In this document: piece by piece, positions 1 to 8,871 of the stretch
How the letters are laid out: each line of letters starts with the position of its first letter
How positions within the stretch are numbered: the first letter of the stretch is position 1
Program-made: the position numbers and the translations under genes
Assembly: GCA_021155205.1 (NCBI GenBank)
Contig: JAJNPS010000037.1
Location: forward strand, 62,001 to 126,000
Length of the DNA stretch: 64,000 nucleotides
Reading direction: 5' to 3'
Source of the DNA: Rhodobacterales bacterium
GTDB lineage: Bacteria > Pseudomonadota > Alphaproteobacteria > Rhodobacterales > Rhodobacteraceae
The notes under the pieces: generated by a model
Database searches by the model: none
The model's input: only the letters and a program-made list of their open reading frames with translations
Told to the model about the DNA's origin: nothing

Positions 1-1
1 C

Positions 2-229
2 TACTGGAACTACGTTTCGTCGGTCGGGGCCATGATCTCGTTCGCGTCCTTTGTGTTTTTCATCGGCATCGTGTTCTACACGCTGAAATGGGGCAAGCGC
101 GTGACCGAGAACAACTACTGGAACGAATATGCCGACACGCTGGAATGGACCCTGCCCTCGCCCCCGCCCGAACACACGTTCGAGCAATTGCCCAAGCGCG
201 AGGACTGGGACAAGCAACACGCCCACTGA
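2..229 (+). CDS. ctaD: Cytochrome c oxidase subunit I, C-terminal end (partial)
   Basis: This is the last 75 residues of the haem-copper oxidase catalytic subunit; the 5' part lies before the window. What is seen is the final transmembrane helix (around FASFVFFIGIVFYTLKW) and a cytoplasmic tail rich in Pro and charged residues (PPPEHTFEQLPKREDWDK), which matches the ends of Rhodobacter/Paracoccus aa3 oxidase subunit I as I know them. The reading frame is open from base 2 and stops with TGA at 227-229. A strong hairpin terminator follows 16 nt later, so the gene probably ends its transcript here. The haem and copper ligands are outside the window. Confidence 0.9.
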   Translation, partial: YWNYVSSVGAMISFASFVFFIGIVFYTLKWGKRVTENNYWNEYADTLEWTLPSPPPEHTFEQLPKREDWDKQHAH

Positions 230-245
230 CCGGGCCACAGTTGAC

Positions 246-272
246 CGGCCCCGGAGCGATCCGGGGCCGTTT
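246..272 (+). terminator. Intrinsic terminator after ctaD
   Basis: A perfect 10-bp stem (CGGCCCCGGA at 246-255 pairing with 260-269) with a GCGA tetraloop is followed by a short TTT run. It lies 16 nt after the ctaD stop and 20 nt before the DUF2244 start. The U-tract is short but the stem is very stable. Confidence 0.8.
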
Positions 273-292
273 GCATTCTGGGGGAAAGCGCG

Positions 293-778
293 ATGCCTTA
301 TGAATGGTCCGCCTCGGACGGCGATGCCCGCCACCTGCGCCTGTGGCCCTATCGGTCGCTGAGCCAGACCGGGTTTGTCTGGTTCATCGGCATTACCGCC
401 GCGCTGACCGCGCTGCCCTTGCTGATGATGGTCGGCCATCCGGTCCTGTGGGGTCTCTTGCCGTTCGTCGTGGCCGCCGTCGCGGCGATCTGGTGGGCCT
501 TGCGCGCCAATGCCCGCAATCGCGCCGTGGTGGAAGAACTGTCGCTGTCGCGCGACCGGGTCACGCTGGTGCGCCACAACCCGCGCGGGCGCCAGCAACG
601 CTGGCAGGCCAATCCGTTCTGGGTGCGCCTGAACGTGTATGCGACCGGCGGGCCGGTGCCCTATTACGTGACGCTGAACGGCAATGGCCGCGAGGTGGAG
701 ATCGGGGCCTTTCTGTCGGAGGACGAACGCGTGGCGCTGGGGCGCGAACTGGGTGCCTGCCTGTCAGCGTTGCGCTGA
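293..778 (+). CDS. DUF2244 family membrane protein
   Basis: A 161-aa protein with two adjacent transmembrane segments (about residues 27-45 and 49-67) followed by a basic, soluble C-terminal half. The pattern (two helices, an Arg-rich turn, then a beta-rich domain with WVRLNVYATGGP-like spacing) matches DUF2244, a family often found near cytochrome oxidase genes in alphaproteobacteria. Its function is unknown; a link to oxidase assembly is only a guess from context. The start is set by a GGGGGAAAG ribosome-binding site 4 nt upstream. The last 15 nt overlap the end of the convergent P450 gene. Confidence 0.75.
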   Translation: MPYEWSASDGDARHLRLWPYRSLSQTGFVWFIGITAALTALPLLMMVGHPVLWGLLPFVVAAVAAIWWALRANARNRAVVEELSLSRDRVTLVRHNPRGRQQRWQANPFWVRLNVYATGGPVPYYVTLNGNGREVEIGAFLSEDERVALGRELGACLSALR

Positions 779-2125
779 GGCCACGCGCCGCGTCAGGTGC
801 AGCCAGATGCCCGCACGCGACCGGACCGTCAGATGGGCCACGGGCACCGGCACCCGCCCCCCGACAGGACGCAACCGCCAGTCACGCAGCAGCGCCGCCA
901 GCAGCAGCACCCCTTCGGCCATCGCAAACCCCGCACCCGTGCAGACACGCGGGCCCGCCGAAAACGGCAGGTAGCCGTCGCGCTGGGATGTCCTTGTTTC
1001 CGCGCGCGTCCATCGGTCGGGGTCAAATATGTCGGGGGTGTCCCAGATCCGGTCATGCCGGTGCAGATGCCACGGGCTGATCACGATCTGCGCGCCGGGC
1101 CGCACCGCCCTGCCCCGCAACAGTTCGGGGCGGGCGTTCTCGCGCACCATCATCGGCACCGGCGGGTAAAGCCGCAGGGTTTCGCGGAACACGTCGCGGG
1201 TCAGGCGCAGGCGCGACAGATCGGCCATGCCCGGCGCCTCCGGCAGCCCTGCCACCTCATCTGCGACCCGGTCCTGAATCTGGGGGTGCGTCGCCAGAAG
1301 ATACAGCGCCCAGGACAGCGCCGAGGCCGAGGTTTCGTGCCCTGCCAGGAAAAAGATCGCGACCTGATCGACCATTTCGGCGGTGGTGAAGGTCTGGCCC
1401 GTTTCAGGATCGGCGGTGGTCATGATCTTGGTAGCCAGATCATCAGGGGCCGTCCCGTCCGCGATAGACCGGCCGCGGGTATTGCACAGCGCACCGATCA
1501 GGGCGCGGATCGTGCGTGCCGACATGCGGGTCGCGCGGCGGTGCAGCCGGGGCATCCACCACGGCAGCGGCAGAAACGCCGCCAGATTCACCAGGGGCTG
1601 CGTTCGCTGATAGGTCTGGAACGCGGCATAGACCTGCGCCGCCAGCGCATCGTCAATGGGGATCGAGAACAGCGTGCGAAAGATCACGTCGGCGGCGGCG
1701 TGGGTTGACGACGGCTCGATATCCTGCGGGCCTTCGGTCAGGCGCGCGGCGGCGGCGGTGGCAGCGGCCCAGATGCCCGGCACGGCGTGATGCAGCCTGC
1801 CGCCCGCGAAGGCAGGGTCGATGATCCGGCGCTGGCGTTCCCAAGCCTCCCCGTTGGTCAGAAACACCGACTGGCCGAGCAGCGGGCGCAAGCCTTCGCC
1901 GATGCGGCCCGATTTCGGAAAATCGCGCGGCCGCTCCGAAAGGACGCGCGCGACAAGCTCCGGGTCGTTGCACAGATAGCTGCGAAAGAACGGGGTGCGG
2001 AATTCGGCCATCCAGGCGTGGTAAAGACGCGCCGGCTGCGCCGAGAGGATGTCGGTCCGAAAAAGCCGCAGGTACTGGCGCAGCGATACCTTGTCCGCGC
2101 GTGCAGGGGGTTTTGGCGGGATCAT
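764..2125 (-). CDS. Cytochrome P450
   Basis: A 453-aa soluble bacterial P450, of normal length. The I-helix oxygen-activation motif AGHETS is at residues 261-266, the K-helix ETLR (ExxR) at 315-318, and the haem-binding loop FSAGPRVCTG at 388-397 with Cys395 as the thiolate ligand, so the catalytic core is intact. The substrate cannot be told from sequence. No ferredoxin or reductase gene is adjacent, so redox partners must come from elsewhere. The ATG overlaps the stop of the upstream hydrolase gene as ATGA (2122-2125), which points to a two-gene coupled operon. The 3' end overlaps the convergent DUF2244 gene by 15 nt. Confidence 0.93.
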   Translation of the reverse strand: MIPPKPPARADKVSLRQYLRLFRTDILSAQPARLYHAWMAEFRTPFFRSYLCNDPELVARVLSERPRDFPKSGRIGEGLRPLLGQSVFLTNGEAWERQRRIIDPAFAGGRLHHAVPGIWAAATAAAARLTEGPQDIEPSSTHAAADVIFRTLFSIPIDDALAAQVYAAFQTYQRTQPLVNLAAFLPLPWWMPRLHRRATRMSARTIRALIGALCNTRGRSIADGTAPDDLATKIMTTADPETGQTFTTAEMVDQVAIFFLAGHETSASALSWALYLLATHPQIQDRVADEVAGLPEAPGMADLSRLRLTRDVFRETLRLYPPVPMMVRENARPELLRGRAVRPGAQIVISPWHLHRHDRIWDTPDIFDPDRWTRAETRTSQRDGYLPFSAGPRVCTGAGFAMAEGVLLLAALLRDWRLRPVGGRVPVPVAHLTVRSRAGIWLHLTRRVASAQR

Positions 2126-3354
2126 GCGAGAGACCGGTAGCCGGACAGCGGCGTCTCGATCCGGCTTTTGGACGGGACACGGTCGCGGTAGCGTTCGGCG
2201 AGGGTCAGGGGGCCGGCGGTGATCTGGAAATAGTCATAGTCACCGGGCCGGTCAAACGCGCAAAGATACTGGAAATGCAGGCGAAAGAACCGCCAGCGCA
2301 ACGCCCGCCAGCGCTCCGGCGACAGCGTCCGCGTAAAGGCCGCGGAAATCACCAGCGGCCAGCGCTTGCCGGTTGGAGCCACCCCGCTGACGGCGACCGG
2401 ATCACACAGCGCAAAGGCGCAGCCATCACCGGGGGCGGTCACGTCAATCCAGGCAATATCGTCCTGTGCGGCCATCAGGGTCAGATCGGCCCGCAACCGT
2501 GTCGCGCGCGGCAGAAACGACACCATCGGGATCACCTGCCCCAGCGACAGGAACGCCAGCGCCGGACGGCCCGGCGGCAGGCCTTCGCGCAAAAGGTCAG
2601 CCAGGATCGACACCGCAAGATGCGCGCCGGACGAATGGCCGACCACCAGAACCTCGTCCAGACTGTCGCGCATGCTGGCTCGGACGGTCGCCCGGAACGC
2701 TGACAGCCGTGTTTCCAGCACTTCCGGATAGGCACCGCCCGCCTGTGCGGTAAAGGCATAGTCATGCATCAGGTAATGGGCGAACACCCGACCGTCGAGG
2801 CGTCGAAATCCGCGCAAGACAGCCACAGCGGCGACCAGCCCCAGCGCCAGCGATCCCGCCAGCCCTGCCGTCCCCGGCCAGAACCTGATGCCGGTCTGCA
2901 CGATCCCATAGGCAAGACCCGCCGCCGCCAGCGCCTGCAGGACCAACAGCACGACGGGATAAAGTGCTGCAATCATCGGGCCCTTGCGCAGCCCTGTCAG
3001 CCGGATCAGTGCGCCCGACGCGAGATAGGTCCAGGCCGTCCGGGCCAGCTGCAGGTAGGTGGCGACGATCCCCCGCTGCATCGATCCCTGCACGAGGTCG
3101 GACCAGACCAGCACGTCGATCCGCGCCTCGGTCGCGCGCCCGCCAATCTGCGACGTGACCGCCCAGCCGACGCCGCCGGCCCCCGGCACCAGCGCGATTC
3201 TGTAGCCGGTTATTGCCGCCTGCGCCGTCGCCTCGGCCCGGTAAAGCTCGCGGTAGCGCCGGGGGGGAAAGGGGTCATAGCCGGGAATATAGAAAACCTG
3301 CCGCCGGAACGGGCGCCCGGGGCTTTCCGCCTTGTCTTGTGCCGGACCCGACAT
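2122..3354 (-). CDS. Membrane-associated alpha/beta-hydrolase-like protein
   Basis: A 410-aa protein that begins with basic residues and FYIPGYDPFPPRRY, has two hydrophobic segments (roughly residues 125-150 and 160-178) and then a GHSSGA nucleophile elbow typical of alpha/beta hydrolases. Family identity beyond the fold is not certain. I prefer the ATG at 3354 (MSGPAQDK...), with a GGGGCGG sequence upstream, to an in-frame start 126 nt earlier, because the extra N-terminus looks non-coding. It is translationally coupled to the P450 gene; the pair may act on one lipid-like or hydrophobic substrate, which is inference. Its own start lies 77 nt after the stop of ccdA. Confidence 0.7.
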   Translation of the reverse strand: MSGPAQDKAESPGRPFRRQVFYIPGYDPFPPRRYRELYRAEATAQAAITGYRIALVPGAGGVGWAVTSQIGGRATEARIDVLVWSDLVQGSMQRGIVATYLQLARTAWTYLASGALIRLTGLRKGPMIAALYPVVLLVLQALAAAGLAYGIVQTGIRFWPGTAGLAGSLALGLVAAVAVLRGFRRLDGRVFAHYLMHDYAFTAQAGGAYPEVLETRLSAFRATVRASMRDSLDEVLVVGHSSGAHLAVSILADLLREGLPPGRPALAFLSLGQVIPMVSFLPRATRLRADLTLMAAQDDIAWIDVTAPGDGCAFALCDPVAVSGVAPTGKRWPLVISAAFTRTLSPERWRALRWRFFRLHFQYLCAFDRPGDYDYFQITAGPLTLAERYRDRVPSKSRIETPLSGYRSLA

Positions 3355-3431
3355 GCCGCCCCTGCCCTTGTGGTCTGGCAGCATAGTGGCACAAAATGCC
3401 GTGGACAAAAGGTCCATCGCGACGGGCGGCG

Positions 3432-4190
3432 CTATCCCAGAAGCGGGATGCCCAGCGCACCGAATATTTCCAGCAGCCACCAGCTGAAATCGGTGAAGGC
3501 CCCGCTGATCAGCGCGATCCCAACGATCAGCAACAGCACGCCCATCGCGCGTTCGATGATGCGCATGTGCCGCTTGACCCGCACCATAACTGCCATTGCA
3601 CGCTCGATGAACAGCGCGGCAAACAGGAACGGCACGCCAAGGCCCGCCGCATAGACCGCCAGCAGCCCCGTGCCGCGCGACAGGCTGCCCTCTTGCGCGG
3701 CAATGGACAGGATCGCACCCAGTTGCGGGCCGATGCAGGGCGTCCAGCCGAAGGCAAAGGCAAGACCAAGGACATAGGCCCCCAGCGCCGAACCGCCCTG
3801 GTCTCCCGCGTCCAGACGCGCCTCGCGGTCAAGGATGGGAATACGAAAGATACCAAGGAAATGCAGCGCAAAAATCAGGATCAGCACCCCGGAGATCCGC
3901 GTGAACCATATCTGATAGGTCAGAAAGAATACCCCGAACGCCGATGCGGCAAAGCCCAGAAGCAGAAAGATCGTCGACAGCCCCAGCACGAAGAACAGGG
4001 CGGGCACCACGACGCGGTGGCGTGACCGCGCGCCCGCGGTCAGTTCGCCCATGCTGATGCCGCTCATATAGGCAAGGTAGGGCGGCACGACCGGCAGCAC
4101 GCAAGGTGACAGGAATGACAGAACGCCCGCGCCAAGCGCGATCAGAACGGCGGGCAGCAGCCCGGCATCAATCAGGTCAAATCCGAACAT
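3432..4190 (-). CDS. ccdA: Cytochrome c biogenesis protein CcdA
   Basis: A 252-aa inner-membrane thiol reductant transporter that carries electrons from cytoplasmic thioredoxin to the periplasmic cytochrome c maturation (haem-ligation) branch. About six transmembrane helices are visible. The two redox cysteines lie in the family signatures LSPCVLPVVPPY (helix 1) and GWTPCIGP (helix 4). I choose the ATG at 4190 because AAGGAG lies 5 nt upstream; a GTG 6 nt earlier would sit directly on that ribosome-binding site. The length is normal for the short CcdA type that lacks the DsbD outer domains. Confidence 0.92.
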   Translation of the reverse strand: MFGFDLIDAGLLPAVLIALGAGVLSFLSPCVLPVVPPYLAYMSGISMGELTAGARSRHRVVVPALFFVLGLSTIFLLLGFAASAFGVFFLTYQIWFTRISGVLILIFALHFLGIFRIPILDREARLDAGDQGGSALGAYVLGLAFAFGWTPCIGPQLGAILSIAAQEGSLSRGTGLLAVYAAGLGVPFLFAALFIERAMAVMVRVKRHMRIIERAMGVLLLIVGIALISGAFTDFSWWLLEIFGALGIPLLG

Positions 4191-4353
4191 CTGCACTCCT
4201 TGCGTCAGGCATAGCTTCTTTGATCCGCGGCGTCACTCGCGCCATGCGTCACGTTGCCGTGGCCTGCCGGAATTGGCGCGGATATCGCCCTGGCGCTGGC
4301 ATTTTACCGGCGGCAAGGATAGACGGCGGGCCATGCCATCGCGGAAAGTCGGC

Positions 4354-4587
4354 GCCATGCAGTTTGACGAGGAATTGGATTGCGAGGGGCTGTTGTGCCC
4401 CCTGCCGGTCCTTCGAGCGCGCAAGCGTCTTTTGGCGCTGCCTGCGGGCACGGTGCTTTGCCTGCGCGCGACCGATCCGATGGCCGCAGTGGATGTCCCG
4501 CATTTCTGTGCCGAGGCGGGCCATGTCTATCTTGGCAGTGATGCCGATGGTGCCGTCAGCCGCTACTTCATCCGCGCAAAAGGATAG
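4354..4587 (+). CDS. TusA-like sulfurtransferase (SirA/YeeD family)
   Basis: A 77-aa protein with the family signature around DCEGLLCPLPVLRARK: Cys14 in the CPxP motif is the persulfide-carrying cysteine, and Cys9 is a second, less conserved one. TusA-type proteins relay sulfur for tRNA thiolation, molybdenum cofactor or sulfur oxidation; which one applies here is not clear. ATGs at 4333 and 4354 are both in frame; the later one gives the usual family N-terminus. It converges with rne across a small hairpin. Confidence 0.8.
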   Translation, partial: AMQFDEELDCEGLLCPLPVLRARKRLLALPAGTVLCLRATDPMAAVDVPHFCAEAGHVYLGSDADGAVSRYFIRAKG

Positions 4588-4610
4588 GGCGGCACGTTTC
4601 CGCGCCGCCC
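4587..4610. terminator. Hairpin between convergent tusA-like gene and rne
   Basis: GGGCGGC (4587-4593) and GCCGCCC (4604-4610) form a 7-bp stem with a 10-nt loop, between the stop of the TusA-like gene and the stop of rne. There is no clear U-run on either side, so it may only protect the 3' ends or work weakly in both directions. Confidence 0.45.
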
Positions 4611-4632
4611 CTCGATCTTGCCATCGGCCCGG

Positions 4633-7221
4633 CTAGCGGCCGAGCGACCACCAGCCCTTGCGCTTGGGCTTTGCCGGGTCGTCGGCGACCTCGGCGGCGG
4701 CTGGTGCCGCAACTGCGGGTTCGGGCTTTGCCGGGGCTGGTTTATCTGCAACCACTTCGGCGACTGCCTCTGGCGCTGCCTCGGCAGCAGCGGCCTTCGG
4801 CTTGGCACGCGAGGCGCGTTTCCTGGGCTTTGCCTCTTCGGCCGGCGCAGCTTCGGCTGGGGCTGCTTCGACCGAAGCGGTGTCTGAGGCAACCTCAATC
4901 GCGACCGTTTCCACCACGGCAGTCTCGACCACAACAGGCGCATCACCAACGGGTGCCGACTTCGCTCCGCCACGACGGCCGCGACTGCGGCTGCGCGACT
5001 TTGCAGGTTTCGTGGCATCGGCGTCGGCATCCGACGCAGGGACCGCTTCCGGTGCAGCATTCCCATCATCGTCGCCATCATCGTCGCCGGCCTCACCCGA
5101 CGCGTCATCACCACCCTCAACGCCATTGCCGTCACGGCCGCCCTTGCGCCGACGGCGGCGACGGCGACGTTTCTTGATGCCCCCTTCGCTGCCTTCGGCA
5201 CGCGCGGGCTGCGGCGTATCGCTGCCAGCGCTTTCAGCCTCGACCTCGGCATCCTCCTCGATCAGATCCTCAATCGGATCCTCGTCGTCGAAATCATCCA
5301 CCGGCGCGCCCATCAGGCTCGCGTTGCCCGAAATCGCCGCCGGGGCCTCATGCACCACGCGCGTCGCGGTCTTGAACTTTTCGATGGAATGGTTCGGGCT
5401 GATCAGCATCGGATCGGCCTCGATCCGCACCGACATGCCGTAGCGCGCCTCGATCAGCGCGATATGCTCGCGCTTGTTGTTGATCAGGAAGTTCACGATG
5501 CCGATGGGGGCCTTCAGCAGCACTTCCTTCGACCGCTTGCGGGTGCCTTCCTCTTCCAGCGCGCGCAGAACGCTCAGCGCCATGCTGTCGTCGGACCGGA
5601 TCAGGCCGGTGCCATGGCAGCTGGGGCATGGCTGGGTCGTCGATTCCAGCATGCCTGGGCGCAGCCGCTGGCGCGACATCTCCAGCAGGCCAAAGCCGCT
5701 GATCCGTCCGACCTGGATGCGGGCGCGGTCGGTTTTCAGCTTGTCCTTCATGCGCTTTTCAACCGCGAGGTTGTTCTTGCGCTCTTCCATGTCGATGAAG
5801 TCGATGACGATCAGACCGGCCAGGTCGCGCAGGCGCAACTGGCGGGCGACCTCCTCGGCGGCCTCGAGGTTGGTCTTGAGTGCGGTGTCCTCGATCGATC
5901 CCTCTTTGGTCGCCCTCCCTGAGTTCACGTCGACAGCCACCAGCGCCTCGGTGACGCCGATGACGATGTAGCCGCCGGATTTCAGCTGCACCACCGGGTT
6001 GAACATCGAGGCGAGGTAGCTTTCGACCCCGAACTTGGCGAACAGGGGCTGGGTGTCGGCATAACGCTGCACCTGCCGCGCGTGGCTCGGCATGATCATC
6101 CGCATGAAGTCCTTGGCGGTCCGGTATCCGGCCTCGCCCTCGACCAGAACCTCGTCGATCTCGCGGGTGTACAGATCGCGGATCGACCGCTTGATCAGGT
6201 CGCCTTCCTCATAGATCGCGGCCGGAGCAATGGATTTAAGCGTCAGTTCGCGGATCTGCTCCCACAGGCGCATCAGATATTCGTAGTCGCGCTTGATCTC
6301 GGGCTTGGTGCGCTTTGCCCCCGCCGTGCGGATGATCAGGCCAGCGCCTTCGGGCACCTCGATCTCGCCGGCGATTTCCTTCAGTTTTTTGCGGTCGGCG
6401 GCCTGGGTGATCTTGCGGCTGATGCCGCCCCCGCGCGCGGTGTTGGGCATAAGGACGCAATAGCGACCGGCCAGCGACAGATAGGTGGTCAGCGCCGCCC
6501 CCTTGGAGCCGCGTTCTTCCTTGACCACCTGGACCAACATGATCTGGCGGACCTTGACCACCTCTTGAATCTTGTAGCGGCGGGCGCGGGGTTTGCGCGG
6601 GGCGCTGATCTCGTCGGCCACGTCCTCTTCGGCAATGGACTCGATTTCGTCGTCGGTCTCGCTGGCGTGGTCTATCGCGTGATAGGCACCATTGCCATTG
6701 TCGCCACTGGCTTCATGGTGTTCGGGATGGTCGTGATCGGCCTGGTCGTGCGGTTCATGATCCGCAGACCTCGACTCGCCGGCCTCGGCTTCGTCTAGAT
6801 CGACTACGTCCATGCCGGAGGGACCGTTCCGCACGGCATCACCTGCCGCAGCCCCCGAACGTTCGGCGCGCGCCTCGGGTTTCGGGCCACGTCGACGGGG
6901 ACGGCGGTTGTCCTCCTCATCTTCGGCACGGGCCAGCGCGCGCTCTTCTTCAAGCAGGGCTTTGCGGTCGGCGACGGGGATCTGGTAATAATCGGGGTGG
7001 ATTTCGGCAAAGGCGAGGAACCCGTGCCGGTTGCCGCCATATTCCACAAAGGCCGCCTGCAATGAGGGTTCGACCCGCGTCACCTTGGCCAGATAGATGT
7101 TCCCGGCAAGCTGGCGCTTGCTCAGGGTTTCAAAGTCGAATTCCTCAACCTTGTTTCCGTCGACAACGACCACGCGAGTTTCCTCGGCATGGGTCGCATC
7201 AATAAGCATTTTCTTTGACAT
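4633..7221 (-). CDS. rne: Ribonuclease E
   Basis: An 862-aa endoribonuclease of the Rne/Rng family, scaffold of the alphaproteobacterial degradosome. The start MSKKMLIDATH is the usual alphaproteobacterial N-terminus. The S1 RNA-binding region (about residues 36-250) carries a long acidic and His-rich insert at about 91-218. The DNase I-like catalytic half follows, then the zinc-link motif CPSCHGTG. The C-terminal third is an Arg-rich patch (nine Arg/Lys in a row after IKK) and Ala/Pro/Glu-rich low-complexity sequence, the disordered scaffold part. No good ribosome-binding site is seen before the ATG. The 400-nt upstream leader has hairpins, in keeping with the known feedback control of rne mRNA. 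Confidence 0.95.
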   Translation of the reverse strand: MSKKMLIDATHAEETRVVVVDGNKVEEFDFETLSKRQLAGNIYLAKVTRVEPSLQAAFVEYGGNRHGFLAFAEIHPDYYQIPVADRKALLEEERALARAEDEEDNRRPRRRGPKPEARAERSGAAAGDAVRNGPSGMDVVDLDEAEAGESRSADHEPHDQADHDHPEHHEASGDNGNGAYHAIDHASETDDEIESIAEEDVADEISAPRKPRARRYKIQEVVKVRQIMLVQVVKEERGSKGAALTTYLSLAGRYCVLMPNTARGGGISRKITQAADRKKLKEIAGEIEVPEGAGLIIRTAGAKRTKPEIKRDYEYLMRLWEQIRELTLKSIAPAAIYEEGDLIKRSIRDLYTREIDEVLVEGEAGYRTAKDFMRMIMPSHARQVQRYADTQPLFAKFGVESYLASMFNPVVQLKSGGYIVIGVTEALVAVDVNSGRATKEGSIEDTALKTNLEAAEEVARQLRLRDLAGLIVIDFIDMEERKNNLAVEKRMKDKLKTDRARIQVGRISGFGLLEMSRQRLRPGMLESTTQPCPSCHGTGLIRSDDSMALSVLRALEEEGTRKRSKEVLLKAPIGIVNFLINNKREHIALIEARYGMSVRIEADPMLISPNHSIEKFKTATRVVHEAPAAISGNASLMGAPVDDFDDEDPIEDLIEEDAEVEAESAGSDTPQPARAEGSEGGIKKRRRRRRRRKGGRDGNGVEGGDDASGEAGDDDGDDDGNAAPEAVPASDADADATKPAKSRSRSRGRRGGAKSAPVGDAPVVVETAVVETVAIEVASDTASVEAAPAEAAPAEEAKPRKRASRAKPKAAAAEAAPEAVAEVVADKPAPAKPEPAVAAPAAAEVADDPAKPKRKGWWSLGR

Positions 7222-7623
7222 TTGGGTCCATTGCGCCCCGATCGCATGACGCCCCCCGGCGGACCGGAGGGGGCATCAGAACGGGTGAGGCGACTTGTTC
7301 GGGCGGGGGCGCGGTCCGGCAACCGATCAACGCTGCCCAAGGGGCAGGTTCGGCCGGTCACTGCTGTTTTCGCGCGCCTCATCGCGGTTCACGTCAGAAG
7401 GGCATTGCGGCCCTTCGCCTTGTAAAGCCCGCAAAATCAGAGATTTACGAGCAATGTGCACAACCTTGCGGTTGATCCGGCTCCCCCCTGTCTGCGGCGC
7501 TGACAGCGGCACCTGGCATCAAGGGTGGAGAGAATTTCGGGCAGCAGGCCAAAGCATGCCGTCCCGGACCCTAGCGGCAAAGCCGCGACAAACACAATGG
7601 GCAATTTCGCCACGGCGAAACAA
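7222..7623 (-). promoter_or_regulatory. Long leader/intergenic region upstream of rne
   Basis: This 402-nt gap has no convincing gene. Two stems are visible: 7248-7277 (GC-rich arms on either side of a GCGGA turn, one bulge) close to the rne start, and a perfect 7-bp stem GAAGGGC/GCCCTTC at 7397-7416 with a 6-nt loop. Known rne genes regulate themselves through structured 5' leaders; applying that here is inference. No match to a named riboswitch was recognised. Confidence 0.4.
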
Positions 7624-8808
7624 TCAAGGGTTGTCCACTGCCCTGTCTCCCACGCCTGACAGCGCCGTCAGGGCGTGCCTGCCCACCCACCCCGTGCCGT
7701 CATGCGGGTCGTCAAGGAAATGTCCGACCAGTGAATGCCATTCGATGCCGACATGAATCTGGTCCAGAGCCTGTACGGCGTTGGATGACAGCATCGCGTA
7801 AAGTTGCCGATCGCGGCACAGCCGGGTCATCGCGTCGGCCAATGCGGGCGCATTTCCGGCCGGGAACTGCAGACATTGCGTGCCCACCGCAAGCCGCCCG
7901 CGAAATGCCGGGTGATCGCTGACAATCAGCGGCGAGCGTGCGGCAAGCGCCTCGTAGATGGTGTTCGGCAGACCTTCGGCATAGCCGTGGCGCGACGGCA
8001 CCACCATAATATCATGCTCGCGCATCATGCGCCGCACCTCGCCGTTCGGGACGATGCCCAGAAACCGCACCCGTTCCGCGATGCCAAGGCGGGCCGCAGC
8101 GTCCTGCCAGGCGGCCACGTCACCGGGACCGGCAAACGACATCGTCAGGTTCAGGCCAGCGGCCGCAACTCTGGCGACCGCGTCCAGACAGTCCTGCACG
8201 CCCTTGTCGACCGTCAGCGCGCCCGCAAAGAACGCGGTCGGGGCGTCGGGATCGTGGGGTCCCGTCTTTCCGGTGGGCTCGGCGCGCACCCGGCTCCAGT
8301 CCCAGGGCACAATCCGTTCCGGCGGATATTGCAGGTCCGATGCGACCGAGCGCGCGGCATTCAGGTTGTGATTGGCCACGCAGGGAAAGACCGGGCTTTC
8401 AAGAACCCGGCGCAAGGCCCGGTTGGACAGCCACGCGCGCAGGCCTGCCGAGGTAAAGGTGTCGGCAAAACAGGGCAGTGTCGGAATGTTGCGCGCGCTG
8501 AGTGCCGCCAGAAACGCGCGGTGCGGCGTGATCACGACGGCTGCATCGGGTTTTTCGCGCGCGAGGAATGCGCTGATCCACTTGCGTTTCAATTCGGCGT
8601 AGGGAACCGAAAGGCAGCGCAAGCCGTCGGCCAGCACATCATCAGAATGCCCGTCGCGGATCACCAGGATGACGACCTCGTGACCATCGGTCAGCGATTC
8701 CACATAGTCCACCGCCCGCCGCTGGTCGCGGTAGGTTTCCGATGCGCCCGATTTCAGCCTGCGATAGGCCTCGGCATAGTCGCCGTACTGGATGAACAGG
8801 ATCTTCAT
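7624..8808 (-). CDS. Glycosyltransferase, GT-B fold (family 4-like)
   Basis: A 394-aa cytosolic or membrane-peripheral glycosyltransferase. The C-terminal half shows the GT-B donor-binding pattern: FFAGALTVDKGVQDCLDA, a FLGIVPNGEVRRMM segment, then PSRHGYAEGLPNTIYEALAA with the conserved acidic residue that contacts the nucleotide sugar. The acceptor is unknown; it could serve exopolysaccharide or lipid glycosylation. The ATG at 8808 (MKILFIQYGDY) fits the family better than a GTG 9 nt earlier. It is a single gene, not in an obvious polysaccharide cluster. Confidence 0.8.
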   Translation of the reverse strand: MKILFIQYGDYAEAYRRLKSGASETYRDQRRAVDYVESLTDGHEVVILVIRDGHSDDVLADGLRCLSVPYAELKRKWISAFLAREKPDAAVVITPHRAFLAALSARNIPTLPCFADTFTSAGLRAWLSNRALRRVLESPVFPCVANHNLNAARSVASDLQYPPERIVPWDWSRVRAEPTGKTGPHDPDAPTAFFAGALTVDKGVQDCLDAVARVAAAGLNLTMSFAGPGDVAAWQDAAARLGIAERVRFLGIVPNGEVRRMMREHDIMVVPSRHGYAEGLPNTIYEALAARSPLIVSDHPAFRGRLAVGTQCLQFPAGNAPALADAMTRLCRDRQLYAMLSSNAVQALDQIHVGIEWHSLVGHFLDDPHDGTGWVGRHALTALSGVGDRAVDNP

Positions 8809-8871
8809 GGGTGACACATCCAGAATCGTAAACCTGCACGACGCCGCGAGCCTAGGGCCAGAACCTCACGA

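Noticed and set aside
1653..2180. Frames overlapping the P450 and hydrolase genes on both strands
   Set aside because: All are Arg/Pro/Ala-rich shadows; the P450 and hydrolase frames carry clear motifs and coupled start/stop signals.
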